This document shows, piece by piece, positions 53,865 to 63,434 of a stretch of DNA of 64,000 nucleotides. A program made the translations under genes and the position numbers. Location: positions 62,001 through 126,000 of the forward strand of contig NZ_SJPH01000003.1 in assembly GCF_007859815.1 (NCBI RefSeq). The letters run 5' to 3'. Below the pieces are notes generated by a model. The model ran no database searches. It saw only the letters and a list, made by a program, of their open reading frames with translations, and was not told the DNA's origin. Source of the DNA: Botrimarina hoheduenensis (GTDB lineage Bacteria > Planctomycetota > Planctomycetia > Pirellulales > Lacipirellulaceae). Each line of letters begins with the position of its first letter. Positions within the stretch are counted from its first letter, which is position 1.

Positions 53865-54641
53865 ATGGAACCTGCCGGCCCCACATCGACTCGCGAGTTC
53901 CGCGCGCTTGTTGCTGACCATCATCCCGACGCGGTGCGCGAACGGCTCGACCTGGGCGCGCAGCATAGCTACCTGAAAGACTTCATCTACGGCGCGATTG
54001 ATGGTGCCGTAACGACATTCGCGGTGGTTTCGGGCGTGGCGGGAGCCGGCCTCTCACCGGGAATCGTCATTGTGCTGGGCACCGCGAACCTTGTGGGCGA
54101 CGGCTTCAGCATGGCCGCGGGCAACTTCCTGGGCACGCGCGCCGAGGAACAGCTGCGTGCCAAAGCACGCCGCACCGAAGAGGCGCACATCGCCCATCAC
54201 CCAGAAGGCGAGCGCGAAGAGATCCGCCAGATTTTTTCCGCCAAAGGTTTTACCGGCGACGATCTCGAAAGAATCGTCGAGGTCATCACCAGCGATGAGC
54301 AGCAGTGGGTCGATACCATGATCCGCGAAGAGCACGGGCTGCCCTTGAGCGGGCCGTCGCCCTGGCGGGCAGCGGTAACCACCTTTGTGGCTTTTTTCCT
54401 GGTCGGCTTGCTGCCCTTGCTGCCGTTTATTGTCGACTTTTTGGCGCCGGCGGCGATCGAATCGCCTTTCGGCCTCAGCACGCTTTTGACGGCGATCGCC
54501 TTCTTTGGGATCGGTGCCGCCAAGGGCCGGCTGGTCTCAGAGCACTGGGCCCTGGCGGGGGGGGAAACGCTCGCGGTTGGCGGCGCAGCGGCGGGACTGG
54601 CTTACGGCGTAGGCGTGCTGCTCAAGAACGTGGTTGGCTAG
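53865..54641 (+). CDS. VIT1/CCC1-family iron/manganese transporter
   Basis: About 258 residues. The family motif [22 protein letters not shown] (about 38-59) starts helix 1; [19 protein letters not shown] is in helix 2. A cytoplasmic His/Glu-rich metal-binding loop ([15 protein letters not shown]) follows, then three more helices. Members move Fe2+ or Mn2+ across membranes. I chose the ATG at 53865 with CGAGG just upstream; the frame extends 20 codons further. Confidence 0.88.
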   Translation: MEPAGPTSTREFRALVADHHPDAVRERLDLGAQHSYLKDFIYGAIDGAVTTFAVVSGVAGAGLSPGIVIVLGTANLVGDGFSMAAGNFLGTRAEEQLRAKARRTEEAHIAHHPEGEREEIRQIFSAKGFTGDDLERIVEVITSDEQQWVDTMIREEHGLPLSGPSPWRAAVTTFVAFFLVGLLPLLPFIVDFLAPAAIESPFGLSTLLTAIAFFGIGAAKGRLVSEHWALAGGETLAVGGAAAGLAYGVGVLLKNVVG

Positions 54642-54711
54642 ACCCACTCTCCCCCGCGCCCCAAAAAACTCGGCGCTTGGCGGCAGCACCACAGGCGTTA
54701 GGATGGATGCC

Positions 54712-55521
54712 ATGCACCAGTACCTGGATCTCCTCCGCTTTGTCCACGAACACGGCGTCGCCAAGCACGACCGCACCGGCACCGGCACACGCAGCGTGTT
54801 CGGCTACCAGATGCGGTTTGACCTGCGCAAAGGCTTCCCGCTCGTCACGACCAAGAAACTGCACCTCAAGTCGATCCTGCACGAGCTGCTCTGGTTCATC
54901 GCGGGCGGAACCAACACGGCCTATCTGAACGAGCACGGCGTCACCATCTGGGACGAGTGGGCCGACGAAGACGGCGATCTCGGGCCGATCTACGGCAAGC
55001 AGTGGCGGTCGTGGCGCGTCGCGGGAGAAGATGGCCACGGCGAGCGCACAATCGACCAGCTCGCCGAGGTGATCGATGAGATCCGCGGTGAGCCCGACAG
55101 CCGGCGGCTGATCGTTAGCGCGTGGAACGTTGCCGACCTACCCGATATGGCGCTCCCGCCGTGCCACCTACTGTTCCAGTTTTACGTAGCCGATGGCCGC
55201 TTGAGCTGCCAGCTCTACCAGCGCTCGGCCGATGTGTTTCTCGGCGTGCCGTTCAACATCGCCAGCTACGCCCTGCTGACGATGATGATGGCTCAGGTCA
55301 CCGGGCTCCAACCGGGTGAGTTCATCCACACCCTGGGCGACGCCCACCTGTACGAGAACCATCTGGAGCAGGCACAGATCCAGCTCGCTCGCGAGCCGCG
55401 ACCGCTTCCCAAGATCCTCATCGATCCGTCGATCACCGCGATCGACGATTTCCGCTACGAGCACTTCACGCTCGAGGGATACGACCCCCACCCGCACATC
55501 AAGGCACCGGTGGCGGTGTGA
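54712..55521 (+). CDS. thyA: Thymidylate synthase
   Basis: About 269 residues. It converts dUMP to dTMP using methylene-THF. The start [15 protein letters not shown] matches the family, and AGGA lies about 8 bases upstream; the frame also opens 9 codons earlier. The catalytic Cys is C151 in [29 protein letters not shown] and [19 protein letters not shown] are the other conserved segments. It overlaps folA by GTGA, so the pair is coupled; DHFR regenerates the THF that thymidylate synthase oxidises. Confidence 0.96.
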   Translation: MHQYLDLLRFVHEHGVAKHDRTGTGTRSVFGYQMRFDLRKGFPLVTTKKLHLKSILHELLWFIAGGTNTAYLNEHGVTIWDEWADEDGDLGPIYGKQWRSWRVAGEDGHGERTIDQLAEVIDEIRGEPDSRRLIVSAWNVADLPDMALPPCHLLFQFYVADGRLSCQLYQRSADVFLGVPFNIASYALLTMMMAQVTGLQPGEFIHTLGDAHLYENHLEQAQIQLAREPRPLPKILIDPSITAIDDFRYEHFTLEGYDPHPHIKAPVAV

Positions 55522-56123
55522 GCGGCCCAACGACACCTCCCGGTAACGTCCGCCCGCACGATGCCAACCTCGCGAGAGATGGCAAACCCCGGCCGCGGTT
55601 GGAGATTGTCGTCGCGGCAAGCGTCAACGGCGTGATCGGCCGCGAGGGTGACCTGCCCTGGCGACTGCCCGCCGATCTGGCACAGTTCAAGCGGCTGACG
55701 ATGGGCCACGCGCTCATCATGGGCCGCAAAACCTACGCCTCGATCGGCCGGCCACTCCCCGGTCGGACATCGATCGTTCTGAGCCGTTCGCAGGATTACA
55801 ATCCGGGACACGCCGGCGTCTTTGTCACGCAAGAGCTTCACGACGCGGTGAGGATCGCTTCGGCAATCGAGGACGTCAGCCACGAACGCGTCTTCGTCAT
55901 CGGCGGCGGCCAGATCTATCGGCTTGCCCTTCCGCTGGTCGATCGCGTGCATCTCACACGGGTCGAGACCACCGTCGCCGGCGATGCGACCTTCCCGACG
56001 CTCGACCCCGCCGCTTGGCAACTCACCGCTGCCCAGCGACACGAAGCCGACGAGAAGAACGAGTGCGCGTTCACCTTCGAAACCTGGGAGCGGGTCGCTC
56101 AGCCAGACGGGTCGGCCGAATAG
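55518..56123 (+). CDS. folA: Dihydrofolate reductase
   Basis: A 201-residue DHFR with about 30 non-family residues before [20 protein letters not shown] (about 28-47). The catalytic acid is the Asp in [18 protein letters not shown] binding is in [15 protein letters not shown] and [12 protein letters not shown]. The start GTG overlaps the thyA stop as GTGA. The N-terminal extension is unusual but in frame and probably translated because of the coupling; a shorter product starting nearer residue 28 has no good start codon. Confidence 0.93.
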   Translation: MSGPTTPPGNVRPHDANLARDGKPRPRLEIVVAASVNGVIGREGDLPWRLPADLAQFKRLTMGHALIMGRKTYASIGRPLPGRTSIVLSRSQDYNPGHAGVFVTQELHDAVRIASAIEDVSHERVFVIGGGQIYRLALPLVDRVHLTRVETTVAGDATFPTLDPAAWQLTAAQRHEADEKNECAFTFETWERVAQPDGSAE

Positions 56124-56165
56124 CCGCCTGAGGATCATCGGATCGCCACCGCGGCCGCGGCACGC

Positions 56166-57101
56166 TTATGAATCGGCGAACGCCACCACTTCGGTGATCT
56201 CACGCGCTTCCACGGCCACCATGGCGAGCCGGTCGAACCCGAGAGCCACCCCTGTACACGCCGGCAGCCGGCCCTTCGCCATCGCGCTCAACAATCGCTC
56301 CGGCAGGGGGAGCGATGACGATCCCTGTAAGACGCGGCGACGGTTCACTTCTTCAAGCCGCGTGCGGAGCACGACTTCGTCCGTCAGCTCGTCGTAACCG
56401 TTCGCCAGCTCGATGCCCCGCAGGTAAAGCTCAAAACGCTCGGCGACCTCAACACCGTGCCCGTCGAGGGCGGTGCGCGCCAACGCTGCCTGGGTCGCCG
56501 GATAGTGGTACAGCAGCTCGGGGCCTGACGCTCCCAAACCCGCCTCGATCGCCAGCGATAGCAGCGCGTTCAGCACGTCATCCCGATCCCAGCTGGCGAG
56601 TTCCGCTTCGTCCGGATGGCCGAGCAGCGGTGCCGCCAGCGTGCAGAGCTGTTCGATCGGAACAGTGTGCGGATCGATCGCGAGCGTCCGCTGGAACGCC
56701 TCGCGATAGCTCGTGCGTTTTGCCGCCGGCAAGCCCAGCAGCGATTGTAAAAGCTCGTCCAGCAGCGCCATGCCGGCCGCCAGATCGTCTCCCGGGCGAT
56801 ACCACTCCACAATCGTGAACTCAGGGCGATGCAGCGGACCGCGTTCAAACCCGCGGAAGGAGCGAGTGATCTCGAATAAGGCACCAGCCCCCGCACAGAG
56901 CAGACGCTTGTGATGCAGTTCGGGCGAGGCTTGCAGGAAGTGCAAACCATCAGCCAGAGCGATCGGCTCGATATGCTGCTCGGGAATCACTTCGCTTGAA
57001 GCGAGGGGCGTTTCGACTTCGAGAAAGCCGCGCTCAACGAAAAATCGGCGTAACTCCGCCAGCAGCCGCGCCCGGCGGCGGAGATTCTCCAAGGGGATCA
57101 C
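56166..57101 (-). CDS. epmA: EF-P lysine lysyltransferase (EpmA/PoxA/GenX)
   Basis: A 311-residue class II lysyl-tRNA-synthetase paralogue without the anticodon-binding domain. Motif 2 is FEITRSFRGFERGPLHRPEF-like and motif 3 ends GVALGFDRLAM. It attaches beta-lysine to K34 of EF-P. I chose the GTG at 57101 because it overlaps the M48 stop as GTGA, as at other coupled junctions; the frame is open 20 codons further to 57161. efp and epmB lie 2-4 kb away, so all three parts of the modification system are in the window. Confidence 0.9.
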   Translation of the reverse strand: MIPLENLRRRARLLAELRRFFVERGFLEVETPLASSEVIPEQHIEPIALADGLHFLQASPELHHKRLLCAGAGALFEITRSFRGFERGPLHRPEFTIVEWYRPGDDLAAGMALLDELLQSLLGLPAAKRTSYREAFQRTLAIDPHTVPIEQLCTLAAPLLGHPDEAELASWDRDDVLNALLSLAIEAGLGASGPELLYHYPATQAALARTALDGHGVEVAERFELYLRGIELANGYDELTDEVVLRTRLEEVNRRRVLQGSSSLPLPERLLSAMAKGRLPACTGVALGFDRLAMVAVEAREITEVVAFADS

Positions 57102-59056
57102 GCGCGCACCACGGTTTCGGCGGGCAGCGGCTGTCCGGCCAGCAGGGGAGGCATCGGACAATCGAGCAAGTCCGACACGCCGCGTAGCAACTCGGCCTCA
57201 GCGACCGACACTTCTTGATCGGCACAGATCACTGCCGCCGCGGCATCGATCAGCCTGCCGCGCTCATTCTCGGGCGTTTGCGCGATCTGTTCGAGTGCCT
57301 CGCGAAACCGGTCCAGCGAAACTTCCGTCCGGGGGGGCAGCCGCAAGGGCACTCCGCCGAGTTTGGCCCCTCCCGCGGCGAAGGCGTCCTCGGCGCGACT
57401 CGCGTGGGCGAGTGTCGCAAGCACCATCGAAACGGCCGGTCCCAGCTCTGCCAAAGAGTTCCAACGCAGCCGCGGCGAGCGCACCCGTTCAAACTTAGGG
57501 CGTAAGTGCCGCAGCAAGATCTGAGAGAGGGTCCACTCGAACAAACCGATCCGATTGTCCGCGGCTACCAGCGCCCGCACGACGCGGGTGAAGCGTTGGT
57601 ACTGCGGGGGCGACAGCGCAGCCAACGCCGGCAACAACAGATCAATCAGCGGCAACCGGAGCCGGGCGTCGAGTTCCGCACACTCGGGGGCCAGCCGACG
57701 CACGACACCAACAACTCGCGGATCGGCCATCTCGGCGAGCAGGCCACTCTGATCCTTACGGACCACCGGATCGCGATCCAGCAACAAGGCATACACTACC
57801 GCCCGAGCGGCAAAGGGTTCGCGCGTTGCCGCGAGGACCGACGCCGGGATCGCGGCCAGCAGCTGCTCCGCATACCGGCGATGCGACTCCTCGGGATCAC
57901 CAACCTGATTGGCGGCGTTGGCAACCACCCCCACCGGAACCGCCGCCGTCGTACCGGCGAGACCGACGGTACCGGCAGCCTCGAACGGGATCGAAGCGGG
58001 GAGTTTCGACGCCACGAACACACCGTCCCAGGCCGGATCGAGAGCGCGGATCCGTTTGTCCAGCGGCGGGTGCGTCGCCATGAGCGACGAGAAGCCTTCC
58101 CAGACGCCTTGCGTGAAGTACATGTGGCTCAGTTCCGCGGCTCGAGGGTGCTTGATCCGACCCCCTCCGATCGCCGCTCCAATCCGCTTCAGTGCTCCGG
58201 CAATACCGCCGGGGTTACGCGTAAACTGCACGGCCGAGGCATCGGCCAGGTACTCACGCTGCCGCGAGACAGCCGCCTTGATCAGTCCGCCGACAAAGCT
58301 GCCGATTGATCCGATCACGATCAGCGCGACGCCGATCGCCAACACAACGATCACCGCAGCGCCACCCCGCCCCGAGTTGTCATCTCCCGAACGGCGTGAG
58401 TCATAAGTCGCGCCCGAATTGAAGATGATCCGCACGACAATCTGCCCGATCAGCCCCAGCAACAGCACGCCGTGCAGGATACCAATCATGCGGATGCTCA
58501 TCCGCATATCGCCATTGAGAATATGGCTGAACTCGTGAGCGATCACGCCCTGCAACTCGTCGCGCGTGAGGCCTTCGGCACAGCCGCGTGTAACGCCGAT
58601 CACCGCGTCGCTGGGCGAGTAACCCGCGGCGAAGGCGTTGATACCCCGTTCTTCGATAAGAAACACGGGGGGCGAGGGGGTCCCCGAGGCGATCGCCATC
58701 TCGTCGGTCACATTCAGCAACCGGCGTTCAAGCGGATCGCGTGTGTCGGGCGAGAGGCGTTTGCCTCCTAGGCTCTCGGCAACGCCCGTGCCGCCAGTCG
58801 CGCGCAGCGCGACGACTTTATAGAGCGATCCCAGGCCGATGAGGCCCGCGGCCCCGGTCGCCGCGCCGATCGGGGCCTGCCAGGGGAAGGGCTCGCCCGC
58901 GAGCTTCATGGCCCCGTCGTAGTGCAAACTCGTCAGCAGCGTCGTCACACCGAAGACGGCCGCTGCGATTCCCACCAGGGCAATCAAGAAACCACCGATC
59001 AACCACGCCGTGGTCCGGCGTGCGTCTGCCTGCCGTTGAAAAAAGTCGGTGGCCAT
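57098..59056 (-). CDS. M48 family metallopeptidase (HtpX-like) with C-terminal extension
   Basis: A 652-residue membrane protease. Two TM helices near the N-terminus (16-40, 62-85), the zinc motif HEFSH (174-178), and the third ligand Glu in SRQREYLADASAVQF mark M48B. Two further TM helices lie between (RMIGILHGVLLLGLIGQIVV and AVIVVLAIGVALIVIGSIG). The C-terminal 340 residues are an extra helical/repeat part not found in HtpX. M48 proteases degrade misfolded membrane proteins. LemA lies upstream in the same direction, a common pairing, and epmA is coupled downstream. Confidence 0.92.
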   Translation of the reverse strand: MATDFFQRQADARRTTAWLIGGFLIALVGIAAAVFGVTTLLTSLHYDGAMKLAGEPFPWQAPIGAATGAAGLIGLGSLYKVVALRATGGTGVAESLGGKRLSPDTRDPLERRLLNVTDEMAIASGTPSPPVFLIEERGINAFAAGYSPSDAVIGVTRGCAEGLTRDELQGVIAHEFSHILNGDMRMSIRMIGILHGVLLLGLIGQIVVRIIFNSGATYDSRRSGDDNSGRGGAAVIVVLAIGVALIVIGSIGSFVGGLIKAAVSRQREYLADASAVQFTRNPGGIAGALKRIGAAIGGGRIKHPRAAELSHMYFTQGVWEGFSSLMATHPPLDKRIRALDPAWDGVFVASKLPASIPFEAAGTVGLAGTTAAVPVGVVANAANQVGDPEESHRRYAEQLLAAIPASVLAATREPFAARAVVYALLLDRDPVVRKDQSGLLAEMADPRVVGVVRRLAPECAELDARLRLPLIDLLLPALAALSPPQYQRFTRVVRALVAADNRIGLFEWTLSQILLRHLRPKFERVRSPRLRWNSLAELGPAVSMVLATLAHASRAEDAFAAGGAKLGGVPLRLPPRTEVSLDRFREALEQIAQTPENERGRLIDAAAAVICADQEVSVAEAELLRGVSDLLDCPMPPLLAGQPLPAETVVRA

Positions 59057-59179
59057 TTGCGATGCCGAGCGTCGGATAGCGGGCTCCCTTCGCCCCGGTC
59101 ATTTAGCCGCGCGCCAACCTCTAAGCCTTGCGCGCGGCACCCCTTGCCGCCGGCGTGTGCCGAAACCTCACCACGATGG

Positions 59180-59788
59180 CTAGAAGCTTACTTTGGGGGC
59201 TTCGTTGATCACGGCGTCGTCAAAATCTAGCAACTCGGCATCGGCACCGTGACCAAGCAGGCCGGCGAAAAAGATCGGCGGGAAAGTCTGCTTGTACGTG
59301 TTGTACTCGGTCACGTGATCGTTGTACGCCTGCCGAGCGAACGCCACCTTGTTCTCGGTCGAGGTCAGTTCTTCGGTCAGCTGGGCCATGTTCTCGTTGG
59401 CCTTCAGGTCGGGATAGGCTTCCGACACTGCGAACAGACGCCCCAAGACCCCGCCCAGCCCCTGCTCGGCCTGCGCGAGATTGGCCATCGCGGTGGCATC
59501 ACCCGGTGCTGCCGATGCCGCTTTCAACGCGCCTACCGCTTGGTTGCGGGCGGAGATGACCGCTTCGAGCGTTTCGCGCTCGTGGCCCATGTAACCCTTA
59601 GCCACTTCAACCAGATTGGGAATCAGGTCGTAGCGCCGCTGGAGCTGGACCTCGATCTGCGAAAAAGCGTTCTGGAAGCGATTCTTAAGGGTCACAAGGC
59701 GGTTGTAGACGCCTACCCCATAGAAGAAGAGCAGCAGCGCCACGCCACCGAGGGCTAGCACCGCGATCAGCACAGGACCGAGAACCAT
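59180..59788 (-). CDS. LemA family membrane protein
   Basis: About 202 residues. A single N-terminal TM helix (VLIAVLALGGVALLLFFYG, about 5-23) is followed by long helices, with the family signature YNRLVTLKNRFQNAFSQIEVQ (about 27-47) and RYDLIPNLVEVAKGYMGHE. The start ATG at 59788 has GGAG 8 bases upstream; the longer frame has no such support. LemA and M48 are commonly adjacent; the role is unclear, possibly envelope stress. Confidence 0.92.
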   Translation of the reverse strand: MVLGPVLIAVLALGGVALLLFFYGVGVYNRLVTLKNRFQNAFSQIEVQLQRRYDLIPNLVEVAKGYMGHERETLEAVISARNQAVGALKAASAAPGDATAMANLAQAEQGLGGVLGRLFAVSEAYPDLKANENMAQLTEELTSTENKVAFARQAYNDHVTEYNTYKQTFPPIFFAGLLGHGADAELLDFDDAVINEAPKVSF

Positions 59789-59847
59789 GGCATTATCTCC
59801 GATCGGGAAAAGTTGAGGGGGATTGGCCTCAGCGGCCATCCCGTGGC

Positions 59848-60432
59848 TTAGACCTCGCCCTCGGGCGCGTTCGTCCGCTCGATGTACTCACCGGTGCGCG
59901 TATCAACGCGCAGCCAATCTCCCTCATTGATAAAGGCCGGGGCGAGAATGTCGGAGCCCGTTTCGAGGGTCACAGGCTTCTGCACTCCGGTGGCGGTGTT
60001 GCCCTTCGGAGCCGGCTCCGCTTGCACGACCTTGAGCACAACGTGATTCGGTGCCGAGACCGCAATCGGCAGGTCGTTGAAAGTCATCACCTGGCAGTCC
60101 ATGTTCTCCTTCAGGAACCGGGCGACGTCTCCCACCTGCTCGGCGTTGAGTTCGTACTGTTCGTAGTCTTGGTTGTTCATGAATACGAAGCCTTCGCCCT
60201 GCCTGTAAAGATATTGGGCGGTGAACTCCATAATGTCTGCTTCTTCCAGTGTCTGGCCCGCCCGATAGGTACGGTCAACCACTGTGTTGCGTATCAGATT
60301 CTTGAGCTTGCACTCGTAAAGAGCGGTGCCCTTTCCGGGTTTGCGAAAGTTCATTTCCGTACACAGGAACGGGATCCCGTCGATCTGGACCTTCATTCCT
60401 TTGCGGAAATCGCTCGTGCTAATAGTACCCAC
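59848..60432 (-). CDS. efp: Elongation factor P
   Basis: A 194-residue EF-P with three beta-barrel domains. The start GTG gives MGTISTSDFRKGMKVQIDGIPF. The modified lysine is K34 in the KPGKG loop, exactly the E. coli position. The C-terminal domain has SAPNHVVLKVVQAEP and GDWLRVDTRTGEYIER. EF-P relieves ribosome stalling at polyproline after beta-lysylation by EpmA and EpmB, both encoded nearby. The frame is open 100 codons upstream but that part is not EF-P and overlaps the divergent epmB. Confidence 0.95.
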   Translation of the reverse strand: MGTISTSDFRKGMKVQIDGIPFLCTEMNFRKPGKGTALYECKLKNLIRNTVVDRTYRAGQTLEEADIMEFTAQYLYRQGEGFVFMNNQDYEQYELNAEQVGDVARFLKENMDCQVMTFNDLPIAVSAPNHVVLKVVQAEPAPKGNTATGVQKPVTLETGSDILAPAFINEGDWLRVDTRTGEYIERTNAPEGEV

Positions 60433-60569
60433 GGGCGGTTCTCTTCTTGTAGTAGTAGTCGTGTAGGAAAGGGGACAGGCGGTTAAGCTAAGCGGGATCA
60501 GCATCCGGTCGTTCGGCAGGTTCCCGAACTGGAGATGCTGTTTCACTGCAAGCCCACCGCCCGCGATCG

Positions 60570-61625
60570 ATGACGAGTTTATCCCAGCGGCGCGAGGCTG
60601 TCCGCCCCCAATCGGCCCAGCTCGCGGATCTCGATCGGTCCTCGCCGACTCCCGAAGCCGCTTGGCAAACGGATCTCCGCCACGCAATCCGCGATCCGGC
60701 CGAGTTATACCGGCATCTGGAGCTACCGGCACCCTTGCCCCGGGCGGCCAATCTCAGCCACTTTCCGCTAATCGCCCCCCTCCCCTTTGTGGGGCGGATC
60801 AGGCCGGGTGACCCCCACGATCCGCTCCTAAAGCAAATCTGGCCCGACGAGGCAGAAGCCGCCTGGGTCCCCGGGTTCGGTACCGACCCGGTGGGAGATA
60901 GCGCCGCAACCCGCGTCCCTGGTCTCCTCCAAAAATACCATGGTCGGGCGCTGCTGATCGCCGCACGGGCCTGTGCCATCCACTGCCGTTACTGTTTCCG
61001 CCGTGAATTCCCCTACCAAGACCAGCCCGCCGGACGCCTCGGTTGGGAAGAGCCGCTGGAACAACTCCGCAACGACCCAAGCCTCTCCGAGGTGATTCTC
61101 AGCGGCGGTGACCCCCTGATGTTGGTTGATCCGCTGCTAGGTGCCCTGCTGGACCAGCTTGAGGCGATCCCCCACCTCCGCCGGCTCCGGATCCACACCC
61201 GGCTACCGATCGTGATCCCCAATCGGGTCACAAAGGCCCTGCAACAGCGGCTCGCCGCATCGCGATTTACCAAGGTAATCGTCGTCCATATCAATCACGC
61301 CCATGAGATCGACGACGCGGTCGGGCACGCCTTATCCGGTCTAATCGCCGCCGGCGCGTTACTGTTAAATCAGTCGGTATTGCTCAAGGGCGTTAATGAC
61401 TCGGTTGCGGCCCTCGCGGCCCTGAGCGATCGGCTGATCGAGAACCGCGTCGCGCCGTACTATCTTCATGAGCTTGACCGCGTCACCGGGGCAGCTCACT
61501 TTGAAGCCTCGGCCGGTCGGGGCGTTCAGCTCATCCGCGAACTCCGCCAGCAACTTCCCGGCTACGCAATCCCCCGACTCGTCCGCGAAGAGGCGGGCCA
61601 ACCTCACAAGACACCGCTCGCTTAA
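60570..61625 (+). CDS. epmB: EF-P beta-lysine 2,3-aminomutase (EpmB, KamA family)
   Basis: A 351-residue radical SAM/PLP enzyme. The radical SAM triad is CAIHCRYC (C135, C139, C142). The segment EVILSGGDPLMLVDPLL and the C-terminal PHKTPLA with the PLP-binding Lys (K347) match EpmB. It converts L-alpha-lysine to beta-lysine for EF-P loading. The protein is shorter than clostridial lysine 2,3-aminomutase and lacks its C-terminal Cys zinc site, as expected for EpmB. It is divergent from efp, 138 bases apart. Confidence 0.93.
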   Translation: MTSLSQRREAVRPQSAQLADLDRSSPTPEAAWQTDLRHAIRDPAELYRHLELPAPLPRAANLSHFPLIAPLPFVGRIRPGDPHDPLLKQIWPDEAEAAWVPGFGTDPVGDSAATRVPGLLQKYHGRALLIAARACAIHCRYCFRREFPYQDQPAGRLGWEEPLEQLRNDPSLSEVILSGGDPLMLVDPLLGALLDQLEAIPHLRRLRIHTRLPIVIPNRVTKALQQRLAASRFTKVIVVHINHAHEIDDAVGHALSGLIAAGALLLNQSVLLKGVNDSVAALAALSDRLIENRVAPYYLHELDRVTGAAHFEASAGRGVQLIRELRQQLPGYAIPRLVREEAGQPHKTPLA

Positions 61626-61636
61626 GCCGTCCCCGC

Positions 61637-62758
61637 ATGCCCTCTCTACCCCTGAGCATTGTCCGCCCGACAGCCAGCACGCCTTCGATCTACGAAGATA
61701 AAGCGGTCGAGCAGGCGCGCCGCGTCCTCCGGTTTGATCCGGGACTCGTCCGCCGGCTGCGGACCGCGCTGTTTAAGCACAACCGCTCACCGAGCGACGC
61801 GCTGCTCACGCTGCCGGTTCAGCTTCGACGCCAGTTCAGCAGCCAGATCGCGTTGACGGCGTTGACACTTTGCGAACGCTTCGATTCGGGCATCGACGGT
61901 GCCTCGAAACTAATCTTCAAGACCGCTGAGGGCTACGCGATCGAATCCGTGCTGCTCCGTGCGGCCACCGGTCGCGTTGCGCTGTGCGTATCAAGCCAGA
62001 TCGGCTGTGCCGCCAAGTGCGACTTCTGCGCCACGGGACGCATGGGAATGGCGCACGACCTGAGCGCCGCGGAGATCCTCGATCAGGTGGCCCAAGCAAA
62101 TCGGCAGCTCTCGGCCGAGGGGCGACGGGTTCGCAATCTCGTCTTCATGGGAATGGGCGAACCTCTACACAATGAGCAGTCGGTTTCAGAGGCCCTCGAT
62201 TTTTTGACTTCCGCACAGGGATTTCATCACCCGCACTCCCGCATACTCCTCAGCACCGTTGGCGTAGCCGACGCTCTGGAGCGAATGGCCGAACGATTTC
62301 CTCGGGTCAACTACGCCATTAGTCTGCATGCCGCTGACCAAGCGGTGCGCGAACGAATCATCCCCCTCGCTAAGCGATATCCCCTGCACGATCTTCGCGG
62401 AACCGTCTCAAGGCTCAATGCCTTGCAATCCGACCGAACGACCGTGATGCTCGAGTACCTGATGCTGGCGGGCATTAATGATGCCCCCGAAGATGCTGAC
62501 CGCCTGATCGAGTGGTCACGAACGCTCCGGGTGCATCTGAACCTAATCCCCTACAATCCTGTTGATGACGCGCCGCATCTGGTTGGCTCCGATCGGGCAA
62601 CGATCGAGCGCTTTGGCGAGCGGCTCAAGGCGGCCGGATTGCCCACCACGATCCGCTACTCGATGGGCCGCGACGTTGACGCCGCTTGCGGCCAACTCGT
62701 CCGCCGCGAGAACCGCGCCCTCGCCCGATCAACTGCCATGGCGTCGGCGCTCGCCTGA
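61637..62758 (+). CDS. rlmN: RlmN-family 23S rRNA/tRNA adenine C2-methyltransferase
   Basis: A 373-residue radical SAM methyltransferase. The SAM cluster cysteines are C124, C128 and C131 in GCAAKCDFCATG. C117 and C351 (in DVDAACGQL) are the pair needed for methyl transfer. The signature NLVFMGMGEPLHNE is present. It methylates A2503 of 23S rRNA and, in some species, A37 of tRNA. The CATG variant differs from the enteric CSTG and is closer to the Cfr-like form, but the rest fits RlmN. It lies 11 bases downstream of epmB, so the two are probably one unit. Confidence 0.93.
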   Translation: MPSLPLSIVRPTASTPSIYEDKAVEQARRVLRFDPGLVRRLRTALFKHNRSPSDALLTLPVQLRRQFSSQIALTALTLCERFDSGIDGASKLIFKTAEGYAIESVLLRAATGRVALCVSSQIGCAAKCDFCATGRMGMAHDLSAAEILDQVAQANRQLSAEGRRVRNLVFMGMGEPLHNEQSVSEALDFLTSAQGFHHPHSRILLSTVGVADALERMAERFPRVNYAISLHAADQAVRERIIPLAKRYPLHDLRGTVSRLNALQSDRTTVMLEYLMLAGINDAPEDADRLIEWSRTLRVHLNLIPYNPVDDAPHLVGSDRATIERFGERLKAAGLPTTIRYSMGRDVDAACGQLVRRENRALARSTAMASALA

Positions 62759-62783
62759 CCAGTTAAATAACCTGACGAGTCAA

Positions 62784-63434
62784 CTAAACCGTCACCACGC
62801 TTAAGGCCGTCACACTGGGCAGCGTACCCGGAGCCGGATCCGATACCGCGTCAATGAGTTGGTAGACCTCCCCACGCGGTGTGACCACCCGCTGTTGTGG
62901 ACCCGCTGTGATCCGCTCCGCGAAGGTGATCCGCACCCGCTCTCTCGCGGCAGAAGGGTCCTCTGCGGGGATGTCCGCGGCAAGCACCTCGATGACCGCC
63001 GAAACCGCAAGTCGATCAGGCTGCCAATCGACGATTTCTGGTCCTTCTACCCCGGTCTGCCAAACCGGACCATCAAGCCGCACCCAACAGGCTTGAGCGC
63101 TGCAAAGGCGAGTGCTCCGCGCTTCGCAGACAAACCGTGTCGCCGCCCGCAACCGCTTGACTCGCCGCAGTGTCCAGCACGCCCCCGCGCCATCGATCAA
63201 CCGATCGCCGACCATTGGTTCGCGTTCTCCGGCAATCGCCGGAAGATGCCAGATCGCATCGCTGCGGAGCACCGCGTCAGCTCGCTCGCCGATCGGAGCC
63301 TCACTCTCGACGAATCGCCAAGCACGGGGATAGTCGATCACCTGATCGCAGCCTTCGCGCACAACACGGACCGGTTCCAGCGCGTCGAGCACCCTGGTGA
63401 AGTCTTCTTCGGCATTCCAATCGGCGACATTCAT
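62784..63434 (-). CDS. Hypothetical protein, possibly phage-related
   Basis: A 216-residue soluble, beta-rich acidic protein without recognised motifs. It is the last of three genes with 4-base overlaps: its ATG overlaps the upstream stop as ATGA. Its stop is 25 bases from the convergent rlmN stop. Such runs of small genes with no known names at the edge of a window are commonly phage structural modules; here I can only say that they look like a dense overlapping cassette. Confidence 0.55.
   Translation of the reverse strand: MNVADWNAEEDFTRVLDALEPVRVVREGCDQVIDYPRAWRFVESEAPIGERADAVLRSDAIWHLPAIAGEREPMVGDRLIDGAGACWTLRRVKRLRAATRFVCEARSTRLCSAQACWVRLDGPVWQTGVEGPEIVDWQPDRLAVSAVIEVLAADIPAEDPSAARERVRITFAERITAGPQQRVVTPRGEVYQLIDAVSDPAPGTLPSVTALSVVTV

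Noticed and set aside
60433-60732. 100-residue N-terminal extension of EF-P
   Set aside because: It overlaps the divergent epmB gene, is low-complexity and not part of any EF-P; K34 numbering fits only the short form.
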